A stretch of 64,000 nt of DNA from NCBI GenBank assembly GCA_900767875.1, contig CAAGAT010000065.1:1-64000 (forward strand). Direction: 5' to 3'. Origin of the DNA: an uncultured Sutterella sp. (GTDB lineage Bacteria; Pseudomonadota; Gammaproteobacteria; Burkholderiales; Burkholderiaceae_F). Position 1 is the first letter of the stretch. Every line of letters starts with the position of its first letter. Shown here in pieces: positions 53,290 to 63,730 of this stretch. The notes under the pieces are model-generated. The model made no database searches. It saw only the letters and a list, made by a program, of their open reading frames with translations, and had not been told where the DNA came from. The position numbers and the translations under genes are program-made.

Positions 53290-54243
53290 ATGAAGTGTTA
53301 TTTTTGCTTAACGGCTCCTGACGAAGCAAATGGAGTTTACATTGATCTTTTGCATGTCGCTCTGAAATCGGCAAGAGAAAATACAACGTTGGATTTGTGC
53401 GCCTTGTACGATGGGCCCGAAGATCATCCCTGCTATAGTCTTTTGAGTCAATATAAAGTAAAAATAAGAAAACATGTTTTTTCTCATAAGGAAGATTTGA
53501 TTAAAACTTTTCCTGAAAGCTATCTAAAAGAAAGGTTTGGAAAGGTTGATTCCTATGAGAAGATTGCTGGTACGTTCATGCGTTTGGATGTGCCTTTTGT
53601 GGAAACAGAAGAGGAATATGTCTTGTATGCGGATTTGGATGTCTATTTCGCTAAGGATATTGCTAAAGCTGAATTAAAGCTACCTAAGTTTTTGGCTGCA
53701 GCTCCGGAGTTTTCTAAGGATATTGAAAAAATGACGTACTTTAACGCCGGGGTTTTATTATTTAATGTTCGAAACATGAGGGTGAAATGCGGGGAAATTT
53801 TCTCCATGTTGAAGAGAGGGGAGAGAAATTCTGTAAATTTGTTTGACCAAGGGTACTTGAATCAAGTTTGTTTCTCGAATATGGATTTGCTGCCGCTGGA
53901 ATGCAATTGGAAGCCATATTGGGGAATTAATAAAAATGCAACAATCGTCCATTTTCATGGAATGAAACCGGGGGGCGATTTCTTTTCCTCTGGTTTCGAT
54001 ATGACTGACAAGGCTATTGTTGCATCCTTAAATGGACACGTTCAAGATATCGGAGGGTACCTGTATTATTTTTTGAAATTCTTTGAATGTTTAGGAAAAA
54101 ATGGTGATCTGTGGTTGGCTGAATTTTTATCAAGAGTGGTGTCTGTGTTGCATGCTGAAGAAAGTAAGATTACAACAAGAAAAATGAAGTCAATGGCCAA
54201 GCAATATGTTTTTCAAAAGTTGCATTTAGGTGGGTGGAAATAA
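53290..54243 (+). CDS. AT-rich family 8-like glycosyltransferase
   Basis: 317 aa from the ATG at 53290. The GT-A fold of family 8 is suggested by an N-terminal CYFCLTAPDEANGVYIDLLH, the metal-binding DxD in EEEYVLYADLDVYFAKDI, YFNAGVLLFNVRNMR, DQGYLNQVCF and IVHFHGMKPGG. Family 8 enzymes add galactose or glucose to LPS. The gene is strikingly AT-rich with AT-ending codons, unlike every neighbour, and the AT-rich DNA spans from the decarboxylase stop to just before the GcvT-like gene. It is a clear case of horizontal gain. It stands apart from the other LPS genes. Confidence 0.8.
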   Translation: MKCYFCLTAPDEANGVYIDLLHVALKSARENTTLDLCALYDGPEDHPCYSLLSQYKVKIRKHVFSHKEDLIKTFPESYLKERFGKVDSYEKIAGTFMRLDVPFVETEEEYVLYADLDVYFAKDIAKAELKLPKFLAAAPEFSKDIEKMTYFNAGVLLFNVRNMRVKCGEIFSMLKRGERNSVNLFDQGYLNQVCFSNMDLLPLECNWKPYWGINKNATIVHFHGMKPGGDFFSSGFDMTDKAIVASLNGHVQDIGGYLYYFLKFFECLGKNGDLWLAEFLSRVVSVLHAEESKITTRKMKSMAKQYVFQKLHLGGWK

Positions 54244-54274
54244 CAGTAAGGCCGATTTTTTTTTGGAGGGTTAA

Positions 54275-55219
54275 TTGGCTCTTTTGCCTTTTTATGCTGA
54301 GGATGGTTACGACATGGCATTGGATCTGGTGATCTTTGACAACACCCCCGTGACGATTTTGAAAATCAAGGGGGCGGGGAAGTTTTTGGCGCGCCTTCTG
54401 ACGAGCGATGTGAGTAAGCTCGCGGTGGGTGGTGTGGAACGCACGGTGGCGATGACCGCCACCGGCGGCGTTCTGGGCACGCTCTGGGCGGCGCGCACGG
54501 CGCTTGACGCCTACGAGCTCATTTTGGTGGGCGAAGAAACCGATGCCCTGCAGGCCTGGATCCGGCAGGTGAGCGTGGCCTTTGAAGCGGAAGTCGGCTG
54601 CGAGACGTTGAGCGGCTTTTACTTTGTCGGCAAGTTCCCCGTGGACGGCATTCGCCTTGAGCCCGCCCATATGGTTGAAAGCTTGGGGATGCGCTTTATC
54701 GACATGGGCTGGATGTGCCTGGCCGTCGGCCCCAAGGAAAACATTGAGGCCATGAGCTGCAACCTCCTCAAGGCAGGCGCCAAGAAGGGCGAAAAGACCG
54801 GATGGGATGCCCTGCGCATTTTTGCGCGCGAGCCCGCCGCGGGTCTTGAGTTGGACGAAGGATCCTCGCCCTTGGAAACGGGCCTGGAAGATGCCCTTGA
54901 TTTTGACGATCCCGACCGCATCTTCATCGGCCGAGCGCTCACAGAAGCCCGCTTTAAGGCGGGCGCCTACGAGCGCATGCAGCTCGTGGCCTTTGACGTG
55001 GCCTTCGACCCCAACCTGCTTGTGGAAGTGCCCAACGTGATCGTAGGAGACACGGCTTACCCGTGCACATCCATTGCGCGTGTGCCCGAAGGACCCTTTA
55101 CGGTGGCCTTGGTGCGTTTGCCGCAGAGCGTCAACATCGGCGACCGCGTTCCCGTGGACGTCAAGACCGATCCGCGCGCGCAGTGCGAGGCGGCTCTCGT
55201 GATCGACAAGCAGATCTGA
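54275..55219 (+). CDS. GcvT-like folate-binding-fold protein lacking the catalytic Asp
   Basis: 314 aa from a TTG at 54275, chosen because TTGGAGGG lies 6 bases upstream; the first ATG (54314) has no such site. The order of motifs follows aminomethyltransferase GcvT: GKFLARLLTSDVSKLAVG, AMTATGGVLGTLWAA, GWDALRIFAREPAAGLELDE, SSPLETGLEDALDF, IFIGRALTEARF. GcvT has GGVxDD at the active site; here it is GGVLGT, so the catalytic Asp is gone and the N-terminal about 40 residues of GcvT are missing. Catalysis of glycine cleavage is unlikely. It sits 15 bases before L-serine dehydratase, so a one-carbon/serine-linked role is inferred. Confidence 0.7.
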   Translation: MALLPFYAEDGYDMALDLVIFDNTPVTILKIKGAGKFLARLLTSDVSKLAVGGVERTVAMTATGGVLGTLWAARTALDAYELILVGEETDALQAWIRQVSVAFEAEVGCETLSGFYFVGKFPVDGIRLEPAHMVESLGMRFIDMGWMCLAVGPKENIEAMSCNLLKAGAKKGEKTGWDALRIFAREPAAGLELDEGSSPLETGLEDALDFDDPDRIFIGRALTEARFKAGAYERMQLVAFDVAFDPNLLVEVPNVIVGDTAYPCTSIARVPEGPFTVALVRLPQSVNIGDRVPVDVKTDPRAQCEAALVIDKQI

Positions 55220-55234
55220 CGGAATCCCAACACA

Positions 55235-56629
55235 ATGGCTGCCAGCGTCTTTGAAATGTTCAAGCTCGGTGTGGGACCGAGCTCAAGTCACACCGTCGGC
55301 CCCATGCGGGCCGCGTTGCTGTTCGTTCAGGAGCTCGAGAAAAAAGGGCTCCTGGAAACAACGCAGCGTGTCGTTTGCGATCTGATGGGCAGTCTTGGTG
55401 CGACCGGCAAGGGCCACGCCACGGATAAGGCCGTCTATCTGGGCCTGGCCGGCAAGGCGCCGGCCACCGTCTCGTCCCAAGAAGGACGTGACATTCCTCA
55501 GCGTGTTGAAAACGAACACCGCCTGACGCTTACCGGCAAACACGACATTGTTTTTGTCCCTGAGCGAGACATGCTCTTTACGGCCGACAAGGTTTGTGCG
55601 TTTCACACAAACGCCATGGACTTGACGGCTCTTGCCTCTGACGGAAAAAAGCTCCTGAGCCGCCGTTATTACTCGGTGGGCGGGGGCTTTATCGTGGCGG
55701 GAAGCGAGCAAAACCCCGACATCCCCAATGAGCCTTCGGCCGTCTCCCGCAGCAAGGCGCAACCTCTGCCGTACCCGTACCGCAATGGGGCGGAGCTTCT
55801 GATACTGGCGCTCAAACACAACCTTTCGTTTGCGCAGATTGCCCGCGCCAATGAACGCGTCCAATACTCGGACGAGGAGATCAATCGTCAGCTCGATACC
55901 GTGGCGCAGGCCATGGACGACTGCATCAATCGGGGGTTGAAGGCCGACGGCCTCATGCCCGGGCCCTTCGGCGTCAAGCGCCGAGCCAAATGGCTGGCTG
56001 AGCGCCTGGCGAAAAACAACATCGCCGCCGATCCCTTAAGTGCCTTGGACTGGATCAACGCCTGGGCCTTTGCCGTGGGAGAAGAAAACGCCTGCGGCGG
56101 GCGTGTGGTCACGAGCCCCACCAACGGGGCGGCGGGTGTCATCCCCGCGGTGCTGCGCTACTACCGCACCTTCATTGTCGCCTCATCGGAGGAGGGCGTG
56201 CGGGAGTTCCTGCTGACGGCCGGCGCCATTGGACTTCTCTATAAAACCAATGCCTCGATTTCCGGCGCCGAAGTCGGCTGTCAAGGCGAAGTGGGCGTGG
56301 CCTGCTCCATGGCGGCCGGGGCCTTGGCGGCCGTGCTCGGTGCCAATCCCCGCCAGGTGGAAAACGCCGCCGAAATCGGGATGGAACACTGCCTGGGTCT
56401 GACCTGTGACCCGGTGGCCGGACAAGTGCAGATTCCCTGCATTGAGCGCAACGCCGTGGCAGCCGTCAAGGCCGTCAATGCCGCCCGTCTGGCGCTAGCG
56501 GGTGACGGCAGTCACATTGTCAGCCTTGATGCCGTCATGCAGACCATGTACCAAACCGGCCGCGATATGCAGTCCAAGTACCGCGAAACAAGCCGCGGGG
56601 GACTCGCGGTTAATCTCGTGCAGTGCTAA
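55235..56629 (+). CDS. sdaA: L-serine ammonia-lyase, iron-sulfur type
   Basis: 464 aa, single-chain form. The N-terminal beta domain has FKLGVGPSSSHTVGPMRAA and the alpha domain GRVVTSPTNGAAGVIPAVLR, EVGCQGEVGVACSMAAGA and EHCLGLTCDPVAGQVQIPCIERN, which supply the cysteines for the [4Fe-4S] cluster. It deaminates L-serine to pyruvate. It is coupled in position to the GcvT-like gene upstream and followed by a terminator. Confidence 0.95.
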   Translation: MAASVFEMFKLGVGPSSSHTVGPMRAALLFVQELEKKGLLETTQRVVCDLMGSLGATGKGHATDKAVYLGLAGKAPATVSSQEGRDIPQRVENEHRLTLTGKHDIVFVPERDMLFTADKVCAFHTNAMDLTALASDGKKLLSRRYYSVGGGFIVAGSEQNPDIPNEPSAVSRSKAQPLPYPYRNGAELLILALKHNLSFAQIARANERVQYSDEEINRQLDTVAQAMDDCINRGLKADGLMPGPFGVKRRAKWLAERLAKNNIAADPLSALDWINAWAFAVGEENACGGRVVTSPTNGAAGVIPAVLRYYRTFIVASSEEGVREFLLTAGAIGLLYKTNASISGAEVGCQGEVGVACSMAAGALAAVLGANPRQVENAAEIGMEHCLGLTCDPVAGQVQIPCIERNAVAAVKAVNAARLALAGDGSHIVSLDAVMQTMYQTGRDMQSKYRETSRGGLAVNLVQC

Positions 56630-56656
56630 AGTCCGCCACTTCCATTTTCTCCATGA

Positions 56657-56690
56657 GCCGGCAACAAGGAGAGTGTGCCGGCGTGTTTTC
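56657..56690 (+). terminator. Terminator behind sdaA
   Basis: GCCGGCA (56657-56663) and TGCCGGC (56676-56682) pair around 12 bases, followed by GTGTTTTC. Confidence 0.7.
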
Positions 56691-56720
56691 TTCCATTACA
56701 ACAGCCACCGGACATAAACC

Positions 56721-58043
56721 GTGAACGCCAAAAAAATCTACCTTCGCAGCTTCGGTTGCCAAATGAACGACTACGACTCGGCCCGCCTCATCGATCTGAT
56801 GAGAAAGCAAGGCTACGAGCGTACCCCCGCACCAGAAGACGCCGATCTTCTCGTCATCATCACCTGCTCGATCCGCGAAAAGGCTCAGGAAAAGACCTTC
56901 TCCGATCTGGGGCGCCTGCGTGAGCTCAAGAAAGAAAAGCCTTCCATGCGCATCGCCGTGGGCGGCTGCGTGGCAAGCCAAGAGGGCAAGCAGATCCTTT
57001 CGCGCTCGCCCTGGGTCGACGTGGTCTTCGGGCCGCAGACCCTGCATCGACTCCCCGAGCTTCTCAAGGAACGTGAGCGCACCGGCAAGCCGCAGGTCGA
57101 CATCGAATTTCCCGAAATCGAAAAGTTCGACTGCCTGCCCGCCCCCTCGGCGCAGGGTGCCACGGCCTTTGTGTCCGTCATGGAAGGTTGCAGCAAGTAC
57201 TGCTCGTATTGTGTCGTGCCCTATACCCGCGGCGAAGAAATCAGCCGTCCGCTGATGGATGTGCTCGTCGAGTGCGCCCACCTGGCCAGCCAAGGCGTCA
57301 AGGAAATCACGCTTCTTGGGCAGAACGTCAACGCCTACCGTGGACGCGGTGCCGACGGTAACCCCGTGGACTTTGCGGCTCTTCTGGAGTACGTGCACGA
57401 GATCCCGGGCATTGAGCGCATCCGCTATACCACGAGTCATCCCAAGGAATTTTCGGACCGCATCATCGAAGCCTACGCTCGTTTGCCCAAACTGGCCAAC
57501 CACGTGCACCTGCCCGTGCAAAGCGGCTCGGACAAGATCCTCTCCGCCATGAAGCGCGGCTATACGCACGACTGGTATCTGGGCCGCGTTGCCAAGCTGC
57601 GGGCTGTGCGTCCCGACATCAGCATCGCTACGGACTTTATTGTGGGGTTCCCGGGTGAGACGCAGGAAGACTTTGACGAGACGATGCGCCTCATTGACGA
57701 AGTGGGATTTGATGCGAGTTTTTCCTTTGTGTTTTCGCCTCGTCCGGGCACGCCCGCGGCTTCCTATAAGGATGACACGCCCCAGGGCGTCAAGCTTGCG
57801 CGTCTGCAGCACCTGCAGGCCGTCAACGAAGCCAAGGCCACGGAAATCTCCAAGGTGATGCTCGGCAGCGTGCAGCGTTGCCTTGTGTTCGGCAAGGCCA
57901 AAAAGGGTGAGGGCCTGCTTGCGGCCCGCACGGACAACAACCGTGTTGTGAACTTTGCCGGCGACGAGTCCCTCATTGGGCAGATGGCCGACATCCGCAT
58001 CACCGAGGTGTTCCCGCACACGTTGGGCGGCGAAAAGATCTGA
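56721..58043 (+). CDS. miaB: tRNA-2-methylthio-N6-dimethylallyladenosine synthase MiaB
   Basis: 440 aa with a GTG start at 56721. The UPF0004 domain opens KKIYLRSFGCQMNDYDS with cluster-binding Cys, VIITCSIREKAQEK and VGGCVASQEG; the radical SAM motif is VMEGCSKYCSYCVVPYTRGEE, and a TRAM domain ends the protein. It thiomethylates A37 of tRNAs that read UNN codons. phoH and ybeY follow with 8-base spacing and then overlap, the usual operon order. Confidence 0.96.
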   Translation: MNAKKIYLRSFGCQMNDYDSARLIDLMRKQGYERTPAPEDADLLVIITCSIREKAQEKTFSDLGRLRELKKEKPSMRIAVGGCVASQEGKQILSRSPWVDVVFGPQTLHRLPELLKERERTGKPQVDIEFPEIEKFDCLPAPSAQGATAFVSVMEGCSKYCSYCVVPYTRGEEISRPLMDVLVECAHLASQGVKEITLLGQNVNAYRGRGADGNPVDFAALLEYVHEIPGIERIRYTTSHPKEFSDRIIEAYARLPKLANHVHLPVQSGSDKILSAMKRGYTHDWYLGRVAKLRAVRPDISIATDFIVGFPGETQEDFDETMRLIDEVGFDASFSFVFSPRPGTPAASYKDDTPQGVKLARLQHLQAVNEAKATEISKVMLGSVQRCLVFGKAKKGEGLLAARTDNNRVVNFAGDESLIGQMADIRITEVFPHTLGGEKI

Positions 58044-58051
58044 CAACCATC

Positions 58052-59111
<1,060 letters not shown>

Positions 59112-59119
<8 letters not shown>

Positions 59120-59573
59120 GAAAATCACGCTGGACGTTACCTTTGAGCGCACCGACGACACGAGCCGCCGTCTGCCCACCCGTGCGGACATGACGACCTG
59201 GCTCAAAGCGGCTCTTAAGGTGCCCGCCGTCTTCTGCGTGCGCTTTGTGGGCGAGGAAGAGGGGCGGGAGCTCAATAAGACATACCGCGGCAAGGATTAC
59301 GCCACCAATGTCCTGACCTTTGACTACCAACACGAGCCGACGGCCGAAGCCGACATCGTCATCTGCACGAATGTGCTGGTGCGGGAAGCCAAGGAGCAGG
59401 GCAAGAGCTTCCGCGAGCACCTTGCGCACCTGTTGGTGCACGCCGCCCTGCATGCCCAGGGGTGGGATCACGAAACCGACGAAGAGGCCGAGGAAATGGA
59501 AGCGCTCGAGCGAGAGATCCTCAACGGTCTGGGCTTTGCCGATCCTTACTCGGATCGCGCCCGCGGCCATTAA
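59112..59573 (+). CDS. ybeY: Endoribonuclease YbeY
   Basis: 153 aa; the ATG at 59112 lies inside the end of ybeZ. The zinc site reads HLLVHAALHAQGWDHETDEEAEEM, the HxxxH-xxxxx-H pattern of the UPF0054 family, and YRGKDYATNVLTFDY precedes it. It matures 16S rRNA and takes part in ribosome quality control. It ends the miaB-ybeZ-ybeY operon. Confidence 0.94.
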
Positions 59574-59643
59574 CCCTGTCCTCAGACTCACCGCTTCCAC
59601 CGGCAGGCTGTCTTTGCGCAGCTCTGCCGCGTCCCGGAAACGA

Positions 59644-59669
59644 GAGAGGGTGCCGTCGGCACCCTCCAA
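59644..59669. terminator. Hairpin between ybeY and phoR
   Basis: GAGGGTGCC and GGCACCCTC pair perfectly around GTC, between the convergent ybeY and phoR stops. There is no T-run, but the stem is strong enough to stop or stabilise either transcript. Confidence 0.5.
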
Positions 59670-59686
59670 ACCCATTCCGCATTCCA

Positions 59687-61036
59687 TTACGCGCCGGCGC
59701 CGGGCTTGGTCTCGTCGGCAGCCACGTTCAGGGAAGCCGGAAACTCCATCGTAAAGACCGAGCCTTCGCCAAGCTTGCTTTCAATGCGCATGCGCGCGTT
59801 GTGGTGAATGAGCACGTGCTTGACGATCGCCAGGCCCAGCCCCGTGCCGCCCGTGTCGCGCGAGCGCGACTTGTCGACACGGTAAAAGCGCTCCGTTAAG
59901 CGCGGAATGTCTTTTTCCGCAATCCCGATGCCGTGGTCGGCCACCGAAATGGAAATGGTGCCCTCGTCGTTGACGCGGCTTGCGAGTTTGATGGGGCCGC
60001 CGGCGGGCGAGTAGCGCACGGCGTTGGTCATGAGGTTCACGACCGCACTTCTTAATTCATCAGGCCAGCCGCGGATGGACACGTCGGGCGCAATGTCCGT
60101 TTCAATCGTGTGGGTGCCCGCGGACATCACGCGGATTTCCTCGCTGATCGTCTGCAGCATGGCCGTGAGGTTAATGATCTCGGCCGGCTTCACATCCGCT
60201 TCAATTTCCAGGCGCGAGAGCGTGAGGAGGTCATTGATGAGGCGCTGCATGCGGCCGGCCTGATCGCGCATGAGCTGCAGGTGCGAAATCTGCAGCTCGC
60301 GCTTGGCCGGACCCTTGGGGTCAATGCCATGCAGGGCCATGTCCAGAAAGCCCGTCAGAACCGTCAGGGGCGTGCGCAGTTCGTGCGAGACGTTGGCGAC
60401 AAAGTCGCGTCGCATGGCGTCCAAGCGCTCCTGCTCGGTGATGTCGCGCGTGATAAGAATGCGCGTCTTGCGGTCGACGTCCACGAGGCGCACCTCATAG
60501 GTCGTGCCCGAGTCCTTGTTGCGCAGGATATAGGACTCCTTGAAGTTTCCCGCCTTGATGTAGTCCCGAAGGTTCTCGTCCGTGATGAACGCCAAGAGGT
60601 GCCGCCCCACGTCGTCTTCGCCGTGGATATTGAAGATCCGCTCGGCCACGTCGTTGCACCAGGTCACCGCCCAGTCGTATTTGACGAGCACAATGCCCTC
60701 GGGCAGGGCTGCCAGGGTCTTGCGGTAGCGCGCCTCGCGCTCGGTCAAACGGCGCGTGTTCTTTTCGAGCTGCTGGCGGCTTTTGGCCACACGGTAAAAG
60801 ATTTCACTCCACAGAGCCGAGCGCACCGAGGGAGTTTCGGCGGGACCCGGATCCTCCAGCCACTGCGCTAAGAGGGCGATGTAGTTGAGGTGCATGAAGA
60901 TTTCCATCACCAGCCCGACGATCAAAAGACCATAGCCCCAGACGGGGTCGGTCAGGCCCGCCACCGCCATCGAGCAGCAAAAGAGCACCACGAGCCGAAA
61001 AAAGACCGGCCACATCAGTTTCATGCGCTTGATCAT
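59687..61036 (-). CDS. phoR: Phosphate regulon sensor kinase PhoR
   Basis: 449 aa from the ATG at 61036, which has CAGAGG six bases upstream. Two N-terminal membrane helices (about 10-55) precede a PAS domain (LAALPEGIVLVKYDWAVTWCN), a HisKA helix with the phosphorylated His in FVANVSHELRTPLTVL, and a HATPase domain (NLMTNAVRYSP, VADHGIGIAEKDIPRLTERF, GGTGLGLAIVKHVL). The PAS-linked short-loop layout next to phoB marks PhoR. No pst or phoU gene is near. The gene lies 160 bases behind phoB. Confidence 0.92.
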   Translation of the reverse strand: MIKRMKLMWPVFFRLVVLFCCSMAVAGLTDPVWGYGLLIVGLVMEIFMHLNYIALLAQWLEDPGPAETPSVRSALWSEIFYRVAKSRQQLEKNTRRLTEREARYRKTLAALPEGIVLVKYDWAVTWCNDVAERIFNIHGEDDVGRHLLAFITDENLRDYIKAGNFKESYILRNKDSGTTYEVRLVDVDRKTRILITRDITEQERLDAMRRDFVANVSHELRTPLTVLTGFLDMALHGIDPKGPAKRELQISHLQLMRDQAGRMQRLINDLLTLSRLEIEADVKPAEIINLTAMLQTISEEIRVMSAGTHTIETDIAPDVSIRGWPDELRSAVVNLMTNAVRYSPAGGPIKLASRVNDEGTISISVADHGIGIAEKDIPRLTERFYRVDKSRSRDTGGTGLGLAIVKHVLIHHNARMRIESKLGEGSVFTMEFPASLNVAADETKPGAGA

Positions 61037-61196
61037 GTCCAACCTCTGAAAACCGAGAACCTCGACGACATGGTTCTAAAACCTGTCCGTGGTTACGGTG
61101 CGCTTATTCTTGTCGCGTCCCCATCCCACGTGGAGCCATCCGGGGGACGCCGATTCCTCGTCCCGTCTCCGTCCCCATTCGCACTGTTTCTTTTCC

Positions 61197-61883
61197 TTAG
61201 ACGGCGTCGCTGGCGCGGTACCCGAGCCCGCGCACCGTTTCGAGCAGCGAGGCCGCCGCGGTGTCCGCCAGCTGCTTGCGCAATCGAAGAATGTGCACGT
61301 CCACCGTGCGCTCATCGAGTTCCGAGGCGTCGTCCCAAACGCGCGAGAGCAACTGCGCGCGCGAGTACACGCGCCCCGGCGAGGAAGCCAAAACCAGCAG
61401 GAGCTTGAATTCGATGACGCCGAGCTTGACGATTTTGTCGTTGACCTTGGCGCAAAAGCGCGACTCGTTGATGCTCAAAGGTCCGCAGGTCACGGTCTTT
61501 TCGGCTTCCGTGCCGCCGCGCCGCAGGACGGCCCGCATGCGCGCGATGAGCTCACGCGGCGAAAAGGGCTTGACGACGTAGTCGTCGGCGCCGGCGTCGA
61601 GCCCTGCGACCTTGTCGCTTTCCGTGCCGCGAGCCGTGAGCATGATCACGGGTAAAGCAGCATAGCGCTCGTCGTGTTTGAGCTTGTCGAGCCACTGCAG
61701 GCCCGAAAGGTCGGGCAGCATCCAGTCAAGCAAAATGAGATTAACGCGCGAGGAGGCGAGCAGATCGCTGGCTTCGTGCACGGTCCCCGCCCGCAGCACC
61801 TCGTAGCCCGAGGATTCGCAGGCAAAGCCGATGAGCTCGCGAATGGCCGGTTCGTCTTCAACAACAAGAATGGTCTCTGCCAT
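61197..61883 (-). CDS. phoB: Phosphate response regulator PhoB
   Basis: 228 aa. The receiver domain has ILVVEDEPAIRELIGFA, phosphoacceptor Asp53 in LILLDWMLPDLSGL, and DDYVVKPFSPRELIARMRAV; the WQMP-like WMLPDLSG is the PhoB variant. The OmpR-type winged helix follows (FKLLLVLASSPGRVYSRAQLL, DVHILRLRKQLA, VRGLGYR). It activates phosphate-starvation genes when phosphorylated by PhoR. Confidence 0.93.
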   Translation of the reverse strand: MAETILVVEDEPAIRELIGFACESSGYEVLRAGTVHEASDLLASSRVNLILLDWMLPDLSGLQWLDKLKHDERYAALPVIMLTARGTESDKVAGLDAGADDYVVKPFSPRELIARMRAVLRRGGTEAEKTVTCGPLSINESRFCAKVNDKIVKLGVIEFKLLLVLASSPGRVYSRAQLLSRVWDDASELDERTVDVHILRLRKQLADTAAASLLETVRGLGYRASDAV

Positions 61884-62432
61884 GGTGTCTTTCTAATTCT
61901 TGGGCGCGCACGCACGCACGCGCACGCAAACAAATGAATGAAGGGCAAACGTTTTCCTGTCCGGGCGGGTATCCATCCCGGGCCGACGCTCAAATTATTG
62001 CCCAAAGATGACGGGCGGATGACAGAGCCGCAAAACGAGGGCGTTTTTTGAGGTCATTTTTGATGCCATCGCCCCGAAACGCCCGCCCCGCGGGCGATTT
62101 CCAACTGATGCAAACCTCCCGCGGCATTTGAGCAAACGCAAAGAAATGCAATTCGACGGCGGAAATTTTTCATGCGGGAAAACGCGAAAACGCGTCTGAA
62201 TAATCCATTAAAAACAAGGAACTGCCGAAATGTTTGGAAAATGATTCGGGTTGACCTAGGACAAAACTTAGGGGTTTTCACCACGCTCGGAGCGGAACGC
62301 TTCGGTCTAAATTACAGACCGAGAAGCTGAAACAGTTTGTTTCAGCGTTGCAGCGCGTGGCGCGCGCACGTTGGCTTTGCCCATCGGAACGCGAGTTCTC
62401 GACGACACAATAATTTCTAATGGAGAGCTGTT
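61884..62432. promoter_or_regulatory. Divergent phoB / symporter control region
   Basis: A short CGCACGCACGCACGCGCACGCA run (about 61906-61928) lies just before phoB. On the symporter side two hairpins follow each other: TCGGTCT / AGACCGA (about 62302-62322) and GCTGAAAC / GTTTCAGC (about 62325-62345), about 90 bases before the ATG. CCTAGGACAAAACTTAGG (about 62255-62272) behind TTGACC is another operator-like site. No gene is seen. The hairpins may be leader-RNA structures or regulator sites. Confidence 0.45.
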
Positions 62433-63677
62433 ATGGCAGAAAGGAAATCCTCCGTTTGGACCGGTTTGCCGATGCAGATGATGCTCGGTCTGATACTCGG
62501 CGTCATCGTCGGCGCCTTTGTTTCCGCCGAGTTCGCACAAACCTGGTTCCGTCCCTTGGGTGACTTGTTCATCCGCCTGATCCGCATGGTGGTCGTGCCC
62601 CTCGTGTTCGCCACCCTGGTGGCCGGTGCCGCGGGCATCAGCGACGTGTCCAAACTCGGCCGCGTGGCCATTCGCACCCTGCTGATCTTCATGGCCACCT
62701 CGGCCGTTGCCGTGATCATGGGTCTGATTATCGCCAACCTGATCGACCCGGGCATCGGCGTCACGCTCTCGACCGAGGGTCTGAAGGCCACTCAGGTCAA
62801 GGCGCCGAGCTTTGTGAAGACCCTGCTTGAGATCGTCCCGATCAACCCGATGGAAGCCTTCAGCAAGGGCGCCATCCTGCAGATCATCTTCTTTGCCATC
62901 ATGTTCGGCTTCTGCCTGAACGCTCTCGGTGAAAAGGGTCGCGGCGTGTACGAATTCTTCGACACGATCGGCCACATCATGATTCGCATGACCAACATCG
63001 TCATGCGCTACGCCCCGATCGGCGTGTTCGGCTTGATGGCCGCCGTCGTCGCGCAGCATGGTCTGGCGGTTCTGTTGCCCCTCGGTAAGCTGATTCTGGC
63101 CAGCTTCATCGCCACGTCCCTGCTCGTGATCCTCATCTACATCCCGTGGGTGAAGTTCGGCATCGGCATCCCGCTCGGGACCTACTTCAAGGGCATTTTT
63201 GAACCCTGGCTGATCGCCTTCACGACCTGCTCGTCGGCCGCCGCCATGGCCGCCAACCTGATCGCCTCCCGCCGCCTGGGTGCCTCCAACTCCGTGGCCT
63301 CCTTCGCGGTGCCGCTGGGCAACACGATCAACATGAACGGTACGGCCGTGTACATGGGCGTGACCGCCGTGTTCGCCGCCCAGATCTACGGTCTGAACCT
63401 GACGTTCTCCGACCAGGTGATCGTGGTTCTGACGGGCGTGCTGGCCGCCATCGGTACGGCTGGTGTTCCCGGTGCCGGTCTGATCATGTCGACCCTGGTG
63501 TTCACGCAGATCGGTATTCCGCTCGAAGTCGTAGCCCTGATCGCCGGCGTTGACCGTATTCTCGACATGATCCGTACGTCCATCAACGTGGTCGGTGACT
63601 CGACGACGGCCCTCGCAGTCTCCCGCATGGAAGGCGAACTTGGGATCGAACCCTTCGACGAGAACGAAGCCAAGTAA
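62433..63677 (+). CDS. Dicarboxylate/amino acid:cation symporter (GltP/DctA family)
   Basis: 414 aa with eight membrane helices and two re-entrant loops. Family motifs: GDLFIRLIRMVVVPLVFATLV, the serine-rich loop CSSAAAMAANLIAS, PLGNTINMNGTAVY, GVPGAGLIMST, and the substrate-binding DRILDMIRTSINVVGDS. It imports glutamate, aspartate or C4-dicarboxylates with cations. The SSAAAM loop is shorter in serine than SSSSxTLP of well-studied members. Ribosome site TGGAGAGC precedes. It ends at a strong terminator. Confidence 0.93.
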   Translation: MAERKSSVWTGLPMQMMLGLILGVIVGAFVSAEFAQTWFRPLGDLFIRLIRMVVVPLVFATLVAGAAGISDVSKLGRVAIRTLLIFMATSAVAVIMGLIIANLIDPGIGVTLSTEGLKATQVKAPSFVKTLLEIVPINPMEAFSKGAILQIIFFAIMFGFCLNALGEKGRGVYEFFDTIGHIMIRMTNIVMRYAPIGVFGLMAAVVAQHGLAVLLPLGKLILASFIATSLLVILIYIPWVKFGIGIPLGTYFKGIFEPWLIAFTTCSSAAAMAANLIASRRLGASNSVASFAVPLGNTINMNGTAVYMGVTAVFAAQIYGLNLTFSDQVIVVLTGVLAAIGTAGVPGAGLIMSTLVFTQIGIPLEVVALIAGVDRILDMIRTSINVVGDSTTALAVSRMEGELGIEPFDENEAK

Positions 63678-63730
63678 GTCCACGTTTGCCGTGACCGCCC
63701 CGCTGTGCCTGACATGAGGCACCGCCGGGC

